From assembly GCA_046073825.1 (NCBI GenBank), contig JBJTMY010000063.1:1-64000 (forward strand): a DNA stretch of 64,000 nt, in the 5' to 3' direction. This document shows, in pieces, positions 33,500 through 43,525 of this stretch; position 1 is the stretch's first letter, and each line of letters opens with the position of its first letter. Below the pieces are notes generated by a model. It had not been told where the DNA came from. It saw only the letters and a list, made by a program, of their open reading frames with translations, and did not search any database. This stretch comes from CAINEC01 sp046073825. GTDB lineage: Bacteria > Bacteroidota > Bacteroidia > AKYH767-A > OLB10. The position numbers and the translations under genes are program-made.

Positions 33500-35341
33500 T
33501 TAATGATCATGTGGAGTATTACTCTCAGGTGTTTCAGAGAAAGGAACAGTTTGAGGAATATAATCATCTTTTGCTCCTGGCTTACCATAATCATAAGGCC
33601 AACGATGAACTTCAGGAACTGCACCTGGCCAGTTTCCATGAAGATGTTCAACTGGAGCTGTCCATTCAAGCGTATTCGCTTTCCAAGGATTTTGAACAGA
33701 TTTCTTACCATACTTAATACTATAGTAGAAATTGAACAAGAAGATAAGCTGTGATAAACCACCAATGATTGCAAAAACAGTCACGATATGGTTAATATCT
33801 ACTAATGTGTTAAATCCATCATACGCAGTATTTGCATAATAACGGCGAGGCACACCCGCTAATCCTAAGAAATGCATTGGGAAGAAGGTACCATACAATC
33901 CGATTAATGTCAACCAAAAATGTACATACCCCAATTTTTTATTCATCATTCGTCCATACATACGCGGGAACCAATGATAAACACCAGCAAACATACCGAA
34001 GATAGCAGAAGAACCCATTACAATATGGAAGTGAGCTACTACGAAATACGTGTCATGTACATTGATATCTAAAGCGGAGTCCCCTAAAATGATACCTGTT
34101 AAACCACCGGTAATAAATGTTGAAACCAATCCAATACCAAACAACATTTGCGGAGTAAATTGAATGTTTCCTCTCCATAGTGTAGTAATATAATTAAACA
34201 CCTTTACCGCGGATGGAATCGCCACTAACAATGTTGTAAATACGAATACCGAACCCAAGAAAGGATTCATACCTGTAACGAACATGTGGTGACCCCAAAC
34301 GATAAACGATAAGAATGCAATGACTAGCATAGAACCGATCATGGCTTTGTAACCGAAGATAGGCTTACGAGCATTAACAGAAATTACTTCAGAGGCTAAA
34401 CCTAATGCTGGCAACAATACGATATAAACTTCGGGGTGACCTAAGAACCAGAATAAATGCTGATACAAAATAGGAGAACCACCTGCATGACTTAATGGAG
34501 CACCATCAATAAAAATATCACTTAAGTAGAAACTAGTTCCAAAACTTCTATCAAACACTAACAATAAAGCAGCCGCCAAAAGAACTGGGAAAGATAATAC
34601 TCCTAAGATAGCCGTAATAAAGAAAGCCCAAATAGTAAGCGGAAGTCGAGTCATCGACATTCCTTTAGTTCTCAAGTTAATGATGGTAGAGATGTAGTTA
34701 ATACCGCCAAGTAAAGAAGAGGCGATAAAGAATACCATGGATACTAACCATAAAGTCATTCCCAAACCTGAGCCAGGCATAGCCTGAGGCAATGCACTTA
34801 ATGGAGGATAAACTGTCCAACCACCAGATGCTGGACCTGATTCAATTCCTAAGGAGATTAACATAATCACACTTGATAAGGCGAAGAACCAAAATGACAA
34901 AGCATTTAAGAAACCAGAGGCCATATCACGCGCTCCAACCTGAAGAGGAATTAATAAATTCGAGAACGTACCACTTAATCCACCTGTCAATACAAAGAAC
35001 ACCATGATAGTTCCATGGATTGTTACTAACGCTAAATAAAAACCAGGATCTAGTTTTCCATCTTTACCCCACTTACCGATTACATCTTGTAAGAAAGGAA
35101 TTTTTGCATCGGGCCAAGCCAGCTGCATACGGAAAATAAGCGACATAAACATCGCAAGGAATGCCATAAAGATTGCAGTATTCAAGAACTGCTTAGCAAT
35201 CATTTTATGGTCGGTCGTAAAAATATATTTAGACCAGAAATTGTCTTCGTGATCATGATCGTGATCGTGGTGATCGTGAGCGTGACCATGTGCTTCTACG
35301 TGAGCACTGTGAGCAATGTGTTTATTTGGATTCACTTCCAT
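33500..35341 (-). CDS. coxA: Cytochrome c oxidase subunit I
   Basis: 613 residues, 12 membrane helices. Haem-copper ligands and channels are present: FTTDHKMIAKQF at helix I, FWFLGHPEVYIVLLPALG (Cu-B His, E278-type Glu, cross-linked Tyr), WGHHMF and VAHFHIVMG with the haem ligands. It reduces oxygen at the haem a3-CuB centre and pumps protons. The first 31 residues hold 11 histidines (HGHAHDHHDHDHDH), an unusual metal-binding-like leader. It is the last gene of the operon; subunits III and IV are not in this window. Confidence 0.97.
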   Translation of the reverse strand: MEVNPNKHIAHSAHVEAHGHAHDHHDHDHDHEDNFWSKYIFTTDHKMIAKQFLNTAIFMAFLAMFMSLIFRMQLAWPDAKIPFLQDVIGKWGKDGKLDPGFYLALVTIHGTIMVFFVLTGGLSGTFSNLLIPLQVGARDMASGFLNALSFWFFALSSVIMLISLGIESGPASGGWTVYPPLSALPQAMPGSGLGMTLWLVSMVFFIASSLLGGINYISTIINLRTKGMSMTRLPLTIWAFFITAILGVLSFPVLLAAALLLVFDRSFGTSFYLSDIFIDGAPLSHAGGSPILYQHLFWFLGHPEVYIVLLPALGLASEVISVNARKPIFGYKAMIGSMLVIAFLSFIVWGHHMFVTGMNPFLGSVFVFTTLLVAIPSAVKVFNYITTLWRGNIQFTPQMLFGIGLVSTFITGGLTGIILGDSALDINVHDTYFVVAHFHIVMGSSAIFGMFAGVYHWFPRMYGRMMNKKLGYVHFWLTLIGLYGTFFPMHFLGLAGVPRRYYANTAYDGFNTLVDINHIVTVFAIIGGLSQLIFLFNFYYSIKYGKKSVQNPWKANTLEWTAPVEHLHGNWPGAVPEVHRWPYDYGKPGAKDDYIPQTVPFSETPESNTPHDH

Positions 35342-35387
35342 GTGAAAGTTATTTTATCGTTTACAGGTTAAACAATTATTTAATTGA

Positions 35388-36419
35388 CTAGTTTGTAGAG
35401 GTTGACATCATTTCAGCAGTGGCAGAGGACGAAGTCGGAGCAGCAGAATCAGCTACTGCAGGGAATACCAGTGGTTGAGATTTTAACCAATCTTGATACT
35501 CATCCATTTCTACTACACGAATAGGCATTTTCATATTATAATGCGCTACTCCACAAACTTTATTACAAAGCATGATGTATTCAAACTTTGGATTTTGCGT
35601 TTCTTTTTGCATTTCAGCCGTTGTCATTGTCGGCTTGAAAGAGAATCGAGTTGTCATTCCGGGAACAGCATTCATTTGAACACGGAAGTGAGGTAAATAA
35701 ACGGAGTGAATTACATCACGTGAATTAATTACTAATTCAATTTCAGCTCCTTTAGGCATTACTAATTCCTTTGCAATAATATCATCAGCTGAATATTGAT
35801 CTAATGAATCAACACCTAATGGGTTTGAATCCGAGATATAGCGAAAATTCGATCTTCCCAAATTTTTATCTGTTCCAGCATAACGTGCAGTGAAATCAAA
35901 CTGCTTAGCATAAATCTGAATTTTCAATCCTTCCATTTTATCCGATTTGTTTGTAATGTCGTTCCATTCACGTAATCCTGTTACGATTAATGTAGCTAAC
36001 ACTACCGTTGGAATAATTGTCCAGATAGCTTCTAGTTTATTGTTGTCATGAAAATAGAATGCTCTTCTATTTTTATTAAATCTATATTTAAACGCGAACG
36101 AGAATAATAAGATTTGAGTTACTAAAAACGTGATAAATAAAACAGTCCAGTTAATTGACATTAGCTTATCAATAGCAGCACCATGCTCAGACGCTGCCTT
36201 TGGCAACGTAAGTGGCGCATACGAACTGATAAGATAAAACATTGTAATTAGACCTACAATTAAGAATGTAAGCATACCGATACTATTCCAGCGGTTTGCA
36301 CTTTCCTGTTCTGCTTCTTCGTTCTCACCTGATAATTTAGACGCAATTGATGCCACATTGGCTAAACGAACTAAAATTAAGGTTCCAAAAACGACTGCTA
36401 AGATGAGCAAGATGTTCAT
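35388..36419 (-). CDS. coxB: Cytochrome c oxidase subunit II
   Basis: 343 residues, with an N-terminal hydrophobic segment and two more membrane helices (about 45-70 and 90-115), then a periplasmic cupredoxin domain. The binuclear CuA site is complete: His in SRDVIHSVYLPHF and CNKVCGVAHYNM (two Cys, His, Met). It accepts electrons from cytochrome c and passes them to subunit I. There is no fused cytochrome c domain. The C-terminal tail is Ser/Ala/Thr-rich. It follows actF by 49 nt. Confidence 0.95.
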   Translation of the reverse strand: MNILLILAVVFGTLILVRLANVASIASKLSGENEEAEQESANRWNSIGMLTFLIVGLITMFYLISSYAPLTLPKAASEHGAAIDKLMSINWTVLFITFLVTQILLFSFAFKYRFNKNRRAFYFHDNNKLEAIWTIIPTVVLATLIVTGLREWNDITNKSDKMEGLKIQIYAKQFDFTARYAGTDKNLGRSNFRYISDSNPLGVDSLDQYSADDIIAKELVMPKGAEIELVINSRDVIHSVYLPHFRVQMNAVPGMTTRFSFKPTMTTAEMQKETQNPKFEYIMLCNKVCGVAHYNMKMPIRVVEMDEYQDWLKSQPLVFPAVADSAAPTSSSATAEMMSTSTN

Positions 36420-36468
36420 ATCGTGTGTTGGTTGGGGGATATTGAATTATTAAATTATTTCTTAAGTA

Positions 36469-37731
36469 TTAAATGGCGTGATGTAAACTCTCTTCAAGCA
36501 TTGGATGATTCTTCGCTATTAATGGTGCCTTACTTAAATGATGTTGAACAAGGTACATAAATAAACCGATGAAACCGATAGTGGTTCCGATTTCAAGCAA
36601 TCCGATAGAACCTAACGTTAATGCATGACCGCCATGATGAGCAGCACCTTCTGCAGCATGATGTCCAGCAGTTAACATTGATCCTGGAATAACCATCACG
36701 TAAGTATCAATCCAATGACCAATAAAAATCACGATTGACATATACATTAACAAATACAATTTTCTTTTTGCATCTCTTGTCATTAAAATGACAAAAGGTG
36801 CGATGAAGTTAATAAAAAATGAAGCCAACCATAGTCCACGGTAATGATCCTGACGAAGCATAAAATAAGTTACCTCTTCTGGGATATTTGCATACCAGAT
36901 TAACATAAACTGACAGAACCATAGATACGTCCAGAATATACTGAAAGCAAACATAAACTTACCGATATCATGTAGGTGATGTTCTGTTACTTCCTGAAGA
37001 TATCCTTTTGATTTCAAATAGGTGATAGTGAATACTAATGCAGCAATACAAGTTACGAAGATACCTGCGAACGTGTACCATGCGAACAATGTACTGTACC
37101 AATGTGTATCAATACTCATGATAAAATCCCATGACATTGTAGATTCAGTAGCTGCAAATAACACTAAGAATTTAGCAGCAGCGCCTCTGTTTTTCTTCCA
37201 ATATCCAGCACCATCGCCTTCATCACTTAGTAATGAATTCTTTCTAAACAATTTTGTGAAGTATGTCCAAATAGTGAAGTAAGCAACCACACGAATCCAA
37301 AAAAATGCAGGATTTAAAAATCCATTTTTTCCAGCGATAATTGCGTCATAATTTTCCGAACCAGGAGTAGAAATTCCCGGAGCCATCCAATGGTAAAGCG
37401 ACTGACCTCCCAAAGCAATAATGACAATCATGATTCCACCTGCTATAGGTAGAGCCTGACCCATTGCTTCCAACGGACGTTTGATTACAGCACTCCATCC
37501 TACTTCAGCAACGTACTGTACTGCGAGAAAGAAAGTAGCACATAAAGCCATTCCCATAAACATGAAGTTATTCATGAGTAAGTTTGACCAAGTTTGGTTG
37601 TGATGTGTTGCAAATTGAGCGATAATTGCTATTACTCCAACAATAATCATTACTCCTGCAATCATTCGGTTTTTGCGGGTAAATTCGTAGGGTTTCGTAC
37701 TTGTTACCTCAATATGTTGATGGTGTCCCAT
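36469..37731 (-). CDS. actF: Alternative complex III subunit ActF
   Basis: 420 residues with about ten membrane helices, of the quinol:cytochrome c oxidoreductase 'quinone-binding subunit 2' family. Seen: helix with YHWMAPG loop, ESTMSWDFIMSIDTHWYSTLFAWY, and SIFWTYLWFCQFMLIWYANIPEE. ActF resembles ActC/NrfD-type membrane proteins and is thought to contribute to proton translocation. Position between actE and coxB agrees with the family's gene order. Confidence 0.93.
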   Translation of the reverse strand: MGHHQHIEVTSTKPYEFTRKNRMIAGVMIIVGVIAIIAQFATHHNQTWSNLLMNNFMFMGMALCATFFLAVQYVAEVGWSAVIKRPLEAMGQALPIAGGIMIVIIALGGQSLYHWMAPGISTPGSENYDAIIAGKNGFLNPAFFWIRVVAYFTIWTYFTKLFRKNSLLSDEGDGAGYWKKNRGAAAKFLVLFAATESTMSWDFIMSIDTHWYSTLFAWYTFAGIFVTCIAALVFTITYLKSKGYLQEVTEHHLHDIGKFMFAFSIFWTYLWFCQFMLIWYANIPEEVTYFMLRQDHYRGLWLASFFINFIAPFVILMTRDAKRKLYLLMYMSIVIFIGHWIDTYVMVIPGSMLTAGHHAAEGAAHHGGHALTLGSIGLLEIGTTIGFIGLFMYLVQHHLSKAPLIAKNHPMLEESLHHAI

Positions 37732-37759
37732 AATTAATCGTTGATCGGTATTGAAATTA

Positions 37760-38395
37760 TTAAGGCTTTACCTTTGATGAATCAGCTGTAGCAGTTGTAT
37801 TTTCAGCAACTGGTTTGTTATCGTTTTGTAATTGATGGATGTACATTACAATTCTCCATCTATCTTCTGGATTAATTTGAGAAGCATGAGAACCCATCAA
37901 GTTAATTCCGTATGTAATAGTATGGAAAATTTTACCATCCGTTAAATCACGCATTGCACCTCCACGTGAAGAATTCCCTTTTGAATAAGATGGAGGGGGC
38001 GGAAACTTTCCAATAGCCACGATACTACCGTCGCCTTGTCCAGTTGCACCATGACAATGCACGCAGTAAATTTCATATTGACGTTTACCTTCTGTTAAAT
38101 TTTCTTCAGTAGCAGGCAACGGATTTTTTACATCTCTTCCTGCAGCTTCATAACCTTCGTTAGAAGAAGGGTAATTAAAGAAGGTATAGTTACGAGGAAT
38201 AGATCCTTTAACAGGAGCTTGCATCGTTAAACTATCAGGGAAGTTAGGATTAGTTGTGTACACTTCATAAGAAGGCGAACGATACATGTCTGGCATGTAT
38301 TCTAATCCTGGACTTTTCGGATCTTTACTACATGAAGCAGCCAACATCAATACTGATGTTACTCCGACGTATAGAATTTGGGAAGTTATCTTCAT
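37760..38395 (-). CDS. actE: Alternative complex III cytochrome c subunit ActE
   Basis: 211 residues. Signal with lipobox LAASC (Cys22), so a lipoprotein on the periplasmic side. One c-type haem site CVHCH (about 110) and a later axial-ligand Met in INLMGSHAS. It passes electrons from ActA towards cytochrome c or directly to the oxidase. Between actD and actF. Confidence 0.93.
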   Translation of the reverse strand: MKITSQILYVGVTSVLMLAASCSKDPKSPGLEYMPDMYRSPSYEVYTTNPNFPDSLTMQAPVKGSIPRNYTFFNYPSSNEGYEAAGRDVKNPLPATEENLTEGKRQYEIYCVHCHGATGQGDGSIVAIGKFPPPPSYSKGNSSRGGAMRDLTDGKIFHTITYGINLMGSHASQINPEDRWRIVMYIHQLQNDNKPVAENTTATADSSKVKP

Positions 38396-38437
38396 ATCCT
38401 TGGTTGCGATGGAATTTGAATGATCGCTATTTAGTTA

Positions 38438-38965
38438 TTATGATTTAAATTCAACTGCACCAGCAGCTTTTACTAATGATTCAACATTGGCAATGTCTGT
38501 ATCATCCTTTACCTGAATAGCCATTACGAAATGATCGTCGGCCATTTTAGGATGAATAATATGTGGCTCAACACCTGGAAGTAATTTACTTCTTAATAAG
38601 AACGTAATCACCATTCCATGTGCTGCACACAATACAGTACTTTCGAATGTTACTGGGATAAAGGCTGGTAAGTTTTTATAGAAGGCAAAACTTGGCTTCC
38701 CACCTACATCCATTGGCCAATCGAAAATGTTCATGTAATAAATCATCAATAAAGCAAGGCTCATTCCTGTCATTCCGTAGATGAATGCACAAATCGAAAT
38801 TCTTGTTCTTGCTAATCCTAATTCATGGTCTAAACCATGGATTGGAAACGGAGATATTACATCTTTTACTTTTAGTCCTTGCTTACGCAAAGTGCCGATG
38901 GCATTTAACACAACTTCATCATCATTGAAGATGCCGTAAACGAATTTTTTTTCTGACGCGCTCAT
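38438..38965 (-). CDS. actD: Alternative complex III subunit ActD (DUF3341)
   Basis: 175 residues with the DUF3341 layout: cytoplasmic FVYGIFNDDEVVLNAI, the conserved SPFPIHGLD, two membrane helices (about 57-80 and 100-125) and a C-terminal domain. A structural membrane subunit without cofactors. Follows actC by 11 nt. Confidence 0.93.
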   Translation of the reverse strand: MSASEKKFVYGIFNDDEVVLNAIGTLRKQGLKVKDVISPFPIHGLDHELGLARTRISICAFIYGMTGMSLALLMIYYMNIFDWPMDVGGKPSFAFYKNLPAFIPVTFESTVLCAAHGMVITFLLRSKLLPGVEPHIIHPKMADDHFVMAIQVKDDTDIANVESLVKAAGAVEFKS

Positions 38966-38976
38966 TTGTGTTAATC

Positions 38977-40365
38977 TTAGTGATTAGAATGATTAGATGA
39001 TTTTTTCTTTGCTCCTTCAGATGATGACTTTACAATTGTTTTTAATTCACTCATAGCAATCACAGGGAATACACGAGCAAATAATAAAAAACAAGTAAAG
39101 AATAATCCTAATGAACCCATAAAGATTCCTGCTTCAACCCAAGTTGGATGATACATTGTCCAGCTTGAAGTAACATAATCACGGTGCAAAGAAGTAACAA
39201 TAATTACGAAACGTTCGAACCACATTCCGATATTAACGAAAATCGAAATGATAAAGGTTGCGAACACATTTTCACGAAGTTTAGAAGACCAAAATAACTG
39301 AGGTGTAATTACATTACACGTCATCATACTCCAGTAAGCCCACCAATAAGGACCAGTAGCACGATTAATGAACGCATATTGTTCATACTCCACTCCTGAA
39401 TACCAAGCAATGAAGAATTCTGTTAAATAGGCAACACCAACGATAGAACCAGTAATCAAGATGATTCTGTTCATCATGTCCACGTGATAAATTGTGATGT
39501 AGTCTTCCAAGTTTAATACCTTACGAACAATAATTAATAACGTTTGTACCATGGCGAAACCAGAGAAGATTGCACCCGCTACGAAGTAAGGAGGGAAAAT
39601 AGTAGTATGCCATCCTGGAACAATTGACGTTGCAAAGTCCATTGATACAACCGAGTGAACTGATAATACGAGAGGAGTAGATAATCCTGCTAATACTAAA
39701 GAAACCTCTTCAAAACGCTGCCAGTTTTTAGCAGTACCTACCCATCCAAAACTTAAAATTGTATAAATACGACGAGTCCATTTTGTTTTAGCACGATCAC
39801 GAATAACGGCGAAATCAGGAATTAGACCTGTGTACCAGAAAACGATTGATACAGAGAAATAAGTTGAAATCGCGAAAACGTCCCATACCAATGGAGAATT
39901 AAAGTTTACCCATAAGGAACCGAACTGGTTAGGTAAAGGTAAAGGCCAATAACCTACCCATGGACGACCCATGTGCGATACGATAAATGTTGCAGCACAT
40001 ATTACGGCGAAGATGGTCATCGCTTCTGCTGAACGGTTAATCGATAAACGCCATTTCTGACGGAATAATAATAAGATGGCAGAGATTAGGGTACCTGCGT
40101 GACCAATACCAACCCACCAAACGAAATTGGTGATATCCCAAGCCCAACCAACTGTTTTATTTAATCCCCATACACCGAGACCAGTTCCCAATGTATATGA
40201 TACAGAAATGATCCACCAAAGCAACCCGGCAACAGCCACACCAAAGGCCATTTTCCACCATTTATTTGCTTTAGACTCAATCGGGCGACAAACATCTTCA
40301 GTGATATCGTTCCACGTTTTCTCTCCTAAAATGAGAGGGGGCCTAAGTTCCGATTCTTTATGCAT
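38977..40365 (-). CDS. actC: Alternative complex III quinol-oxidising subunit ActC
   Basis: 462 residues of the NrfD/PsrC family, about ten membrane helices (GIGHAGTLISAILLLFRQKWR, HMGRPWVGYWPLPLPNQ). It holds the menaquinol-binding site on the periplasmic side and hands electrons to the iron-sulfur clusters of ActB. Starts 43 nt after actB. Confidence 0.95.
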   Translation of the reverse strand: MHKESELRPPLILGEKTWNDITEDVCRPIESKANKWWKMAFGVAVAGLLWWIISVSYTLGTGLGVWGLNKTVGWAWDITNFVWWVGIGHAGTLISAILLLFRQKWRLSINRSAEAMTIFAVICAATFIVSHMGRPWVGYWPLPLPNQFGSLWVNFNSPLVWDVFAISTYFSVSIVFWYTGLIPDFAVIRDRAKTKWTRRIYTILSFGWVGTAKNWQRFEEVSLVLAGLSTPLVLSVHSVVSMDFATSIVPGWHTTIFPPYFVAGAIFSGFAMVQTLLIIVRKVLNLEDYITIYHVDMMNRIILITGSIVGVAYLTEFFIAWYSGVEYEQYAFINRATGPYWWAYWSMMTCNVITPQLFWSSKLRENVFATFIISIFVNIGMWFERFVIIVTSLHRDYVTSSWTMYHPTWVEAGIFMGSLGLFFTCFLLFARVFPVIAMSELKTIVKSSSEGAKKKSSNHSNH

Positions 40366-40408
40366 AGACGAATTTTTACTTCGTTAATTAATTTTTAGGT
40401 TATTAATA

Positions 40409-43400
40409 TTAGTTCTTGTTACGAACTTTTGTTTGATAGAATACTGATGGTTGAACATCCAACTCCGCTAATAAATGATAGCTTCTAGGATCCTGGAATA
40501 ATGCACTTACTTCGCTGTTTTTATCGTTGAAATCTCCGAATACAATTGCATTTGTAGGACAAGCTTGAGCACATGCCGTTTTTATTTCACCATCAACAGG
40601 GCGGCGACTTGCTTTTTTCGCTTCTAGCTTACCATATTGAATACGTTGAACACACATTGTACATTTTTCCATTACCCCACGAGAGCGAACAACTACATCT
40701 GGGTTTAATACCATCTTTCCTAAGTTGTCTTGCATATTATAAGGGAACTGATCGTTATCGCTGTATTTAAACCAGTTGAAACGACGTACTTTATATGGAC
40801 AGTTGTTTGCGCAATAACGAGTTCCTACGCAACGGTTATAAGCCATCATATTTAATCCTTCGCTACTATGAGTTGTAGCGGCTACCGGACAAACATTCTC
40901 ACAAGGAGCATGATTACAATGTTGACACATTACTGGTTGGAAGAATACTTCAGGATTATCAGCACCTGGTTTTTCCATTTCACCATACATGCTTAATTTT
41001 CCTAAACCCTTTTCACCCGCATTCTCTTTCGTTGTATCACTGCTATAATAGCGGTCGATACGAATCCAATGCATTTCACGTGCACGACCTATTTCATCTT
41101 TACCTACTACTGGAACGTTGTTTTCTGCATTACATGCAACCACACAAGAACCACAACCGATACAAGCATTTAAGTCGATACCTAATCCCCAACTATGATT
41201 TGGGCGGTCAAACCCTGGATTTTCAGGAGTTGCCCATAAGTTTAATTCTTCTGGTTTTTTCTTTCCGTATGGAGAGTCAATTAATTCTTGTTCATTACCA
41301 GATTTCGCATCTTTTAACCATTTGTTAAGTGTCGTTTCTTTTACGATTTCACGACCCATCATGGTATGATGTGTTTGAGTAGCAGCTAAAGTATGGTCTT
41401 CGTCAACTGTTTTAGTGATAGTAGCATTTGCAGCTACCATCGATAAAGCACCATTCGTTAAAGACATAAATGGATATGCGTTAAAGCCTACTCCATTTCC
41501 CGCTTTTCCTGCTGCTGTTCTTCCGTAACCTACTGCTACTGCCACTGTATTATCCGCCATTGCTGGTTGTAAAAACACAGGCCCTTTAACAGTAGTATTA
41601 CCAACTTTTACTTCAATAATATTTCCTTGAGCAACCTTCAAACGTTCTGCGTAAGCTGGAAGAATTGCAAAATAATTATCCCAACAAACTTTAGAGATTG
41701 GATCAGGTAACTCTTGTAACCAAGGATTGTTAGCTTGATTACCATTTGCGATACCTGTTTTTTCATAAAGCACTACATCCGTTCCGGCAGATGGCTTCAT
41801 TAATTTTGAAGCAGCATCACTTACATTTCCAGCAAAAACTACTGCTGTTGCAACCGGTGTAGCTGCATCAAAAACTCCATCTTGCAAAGACTTTGTCCAG
41901 AATGCCTCAAACGAGGTCATGCTTGATTGCTTTGGATAAACAGAAGTTTCCCAGTTAGTACGGATATAAGTATAATAATCTGCAACCTGCACACCTGCCC
42001 ACTTCAATAAACTTTCAGCTGCCTGACGAGTATTGAATAAAGGACGAATTGTTGGTTGCATTAATGAGTAACGATTCGAGTAGGCTTCTACATCACCCCA
42101 AGATTCTAAATAGTGGTGATCAGGACAAGCATAATCACATTTAGAGGCTGTTTCGTCGTTGCGATCAGCTAATGAAATTTTTAATCCAACTTTTGCAATT
42201 GCATCCGTCATGGATGGCATTGTATAAACTGGATTCGTATTCCAGAATATAACCGCACCTACCTGACCTGCATTCATCGATTGCATTAACTCTGCAACAG
42301 CAGCATCATTGCTTGATCGTAAATTACATACTGAGTCAAGATTTATAGTTGAACCATAACTGCCCAACATATAGTTAATCGCATTTACTAATATCTGCTC
42401 GTTTGGATCATTTGAACCACTAACAACTAAGCATTTTCCTTTAGCCGCCCATAATTCTTTTGCCACTGAATCTGCAGCTTTGTCAAATGCATTTGAAGAA
42501 GCAGAAACGGATGATCCACCTGCTAATGCAGCAACCTTATTATATAATGCCGCTACTGCAGATGATAATTCACTTGGCTTTACTTTGTAACGATTATCTG
42601 CATTAGAGCCTGTCAATGACAAGGTAGACTCGACTTGAACATGGCGAGACATTGTTCTCTTGCCATTTCTTAATTTTCTTCCAACACCATATTGATTAGC
42701 AAACTCAATTGGAGAAATCCAATTCGCTAAAAAGTCAGCACCGAAACTTACAATCACTTCTGCCTTATCAAAACTATAAGCTGGAACGATTGCCTTACCA
42801 AAAGACAATTCATTTGCTTTTACAATTCCATGATAAGAAACTGCATCATAAGTAACTACAGATGCTGTTGGATATTTAGTTGAGAAATCAGCTATTGCTT
42901 TTTTTGCTGTTGGACTTGCATTAGAAGAAGCCACGATGGCAATTTTCTTTCCTGCACTTGCAGCAGCAGATAATTTAGAGGTGATTTCACCATCTACCGT
43001 TGTCCAATCTGACTTTTGTCCGCCTTTTAATGGATGTGCTAAACGTGCACTATCATACAGACTTAAAACCGATCCTTGAACACGTGCATTTGTAGCACCT
43101 TTGGTAATGGATGATAAATCATTTCCTTCTATTTTAATGGGGCGACCTTCACGTGTTTTTACTAAAACGCTGCAATAGTCGGTTCCATCATAATAAGTAG
43201 AAGCGTAATAATTAGGAATACCTAATGTAATTTCTTCTGGTTTAGAAACATAAGGGATTGCCTTTTTAACGGGAGCATCACAAGCAGCAAGAGAAGCTGC
43301 AGCTACGCTGAATCCTAAAAACTTTAGGAAGTCCCTACGTGTTGTTGAAGAGTCAGATGCTGCCTTTTTACTTAAGACCTCATCCACCGGCAAGTGCTCA

Positions 43401-43480
43401 AAAAACTCGTTATCGCGTAAGCGTGTAAACTCAGGAGTGTTATTGAGTTCTTCTACACCTTTCCAATATCTTTTTTCCAT
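40409..43480 (-). CDS. actB: Alternative complex III subunit ActB (molybdopterin-like domain plus FeS domain)
   Basis: 1023 residues. N-terminal region carries a twin-arginine signal with lipobox (TTRRDFLKFLGFSVAAASLAAC). A molybdopterin oxidoreductase-like domain (about 80-740) appears to lack a cofactor in this family. The C-terminal part (about 770-1000) binds four iron-sulfur clusters: CIGCGSCVVACNAENN, CQHCNHAPCENVCP, CVGTRYCANNCP and CTMCVQRIQYG plus ACAQACP. It carries electrons from ActC to the haems of ActA. Between actA and actC in the standard order. Confidence 0.96.
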   Translation of the reverse strand: MEKRYWKGVEELNNTPEFTRLRDNEFFEHLPVDEVLSKKAASDSSTTRRDFLKFLGFSVAAASLAACDAPVKKAIPYVSKPEEITLGIPNYYASTYYDGTDYCSVLVKTREGRPIKIEGNDLSSITKGATNARVQGSVLSLYDSARLAHPLKGGQKSDWTTVDGEITSKLSAAASAGKKIAIVASSNASPTAKKAIADFSTKYPTASVVTYDAVSYHGIVKANELSFGKAIVPAYSFDKAEVIVSFGADFLANWISPIEFANQYGVGRKLRNGKRTMSRHVQVESTLSLTGSNADNRYKVKPSELSSAVAALYNKVAALAGGSSVSASSNAFDKAADSVAKELWAAKGKCLVVSGSNDPNEQILVNAINYMLGSYGSTINLDSVCNLRSSNDAAVAELMQSMNAGQVGAVIFWNTNPVYTMPSMTDAIAKVGLKISLADRNDETASKCDYACPDHHYLESWGDVEAYSNRYSLMQPTIRPLFNTRQAAESLLKWAGVQVADYYTYIRTNWETSVYPKQSSMTSFEAFWTKSLQDGVFDAATPVATAVVFAGNVSDAASKLMKPSAGTDVVLYEKTGIANGNQANNPWLQELPDPISKVCWDNYFAILPAYAERLKVAQGNIIEVKVGNTTVKGPVFLQPAMADNTVAVAVGYGRTAAGKAGNGVGFNAYPFMSLTNGALSMVAANATITKTVDEDHTLAATQTHHTMMGREIVKETTLNKWLKDAKSGNEQELIDSPYGKKKPEELNLWATPENPGFDRPNHSWGLGIDLNACIGCGSCVVACNAENNVPVVGKDEIGRAREMHWIRIDRYYSSDTTKENAGEKGLGKLSMYGEMEKPGADNPEVFFQPVMCQHCNHAPCENVCPVAATTHSSEGLNMMAYNRCVGTRYCANNCPYKVRRFNWFKYSDNDQFPYNMQDNLGKMVLNPDVVVRSRGVMEKCTMCVQRIQYGKLEAKKASRRPVDGEIKTACAQACPTNAIVFGDFNDKNSEVSALFQDPRSYHLLAELDVQPSVFYQTKVRNKN

Positions 43481-43525
43481 ATCTGTGATTGGAGTAATAT
43501 TCAGATTAATTGTTTACTTAATTTA

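Noticed and set aside
33487..33774. 95-codon leftward frame inside the coxA 3' end
   Set aside because: Out of frame with the conserved coxA gene and without features of its own.
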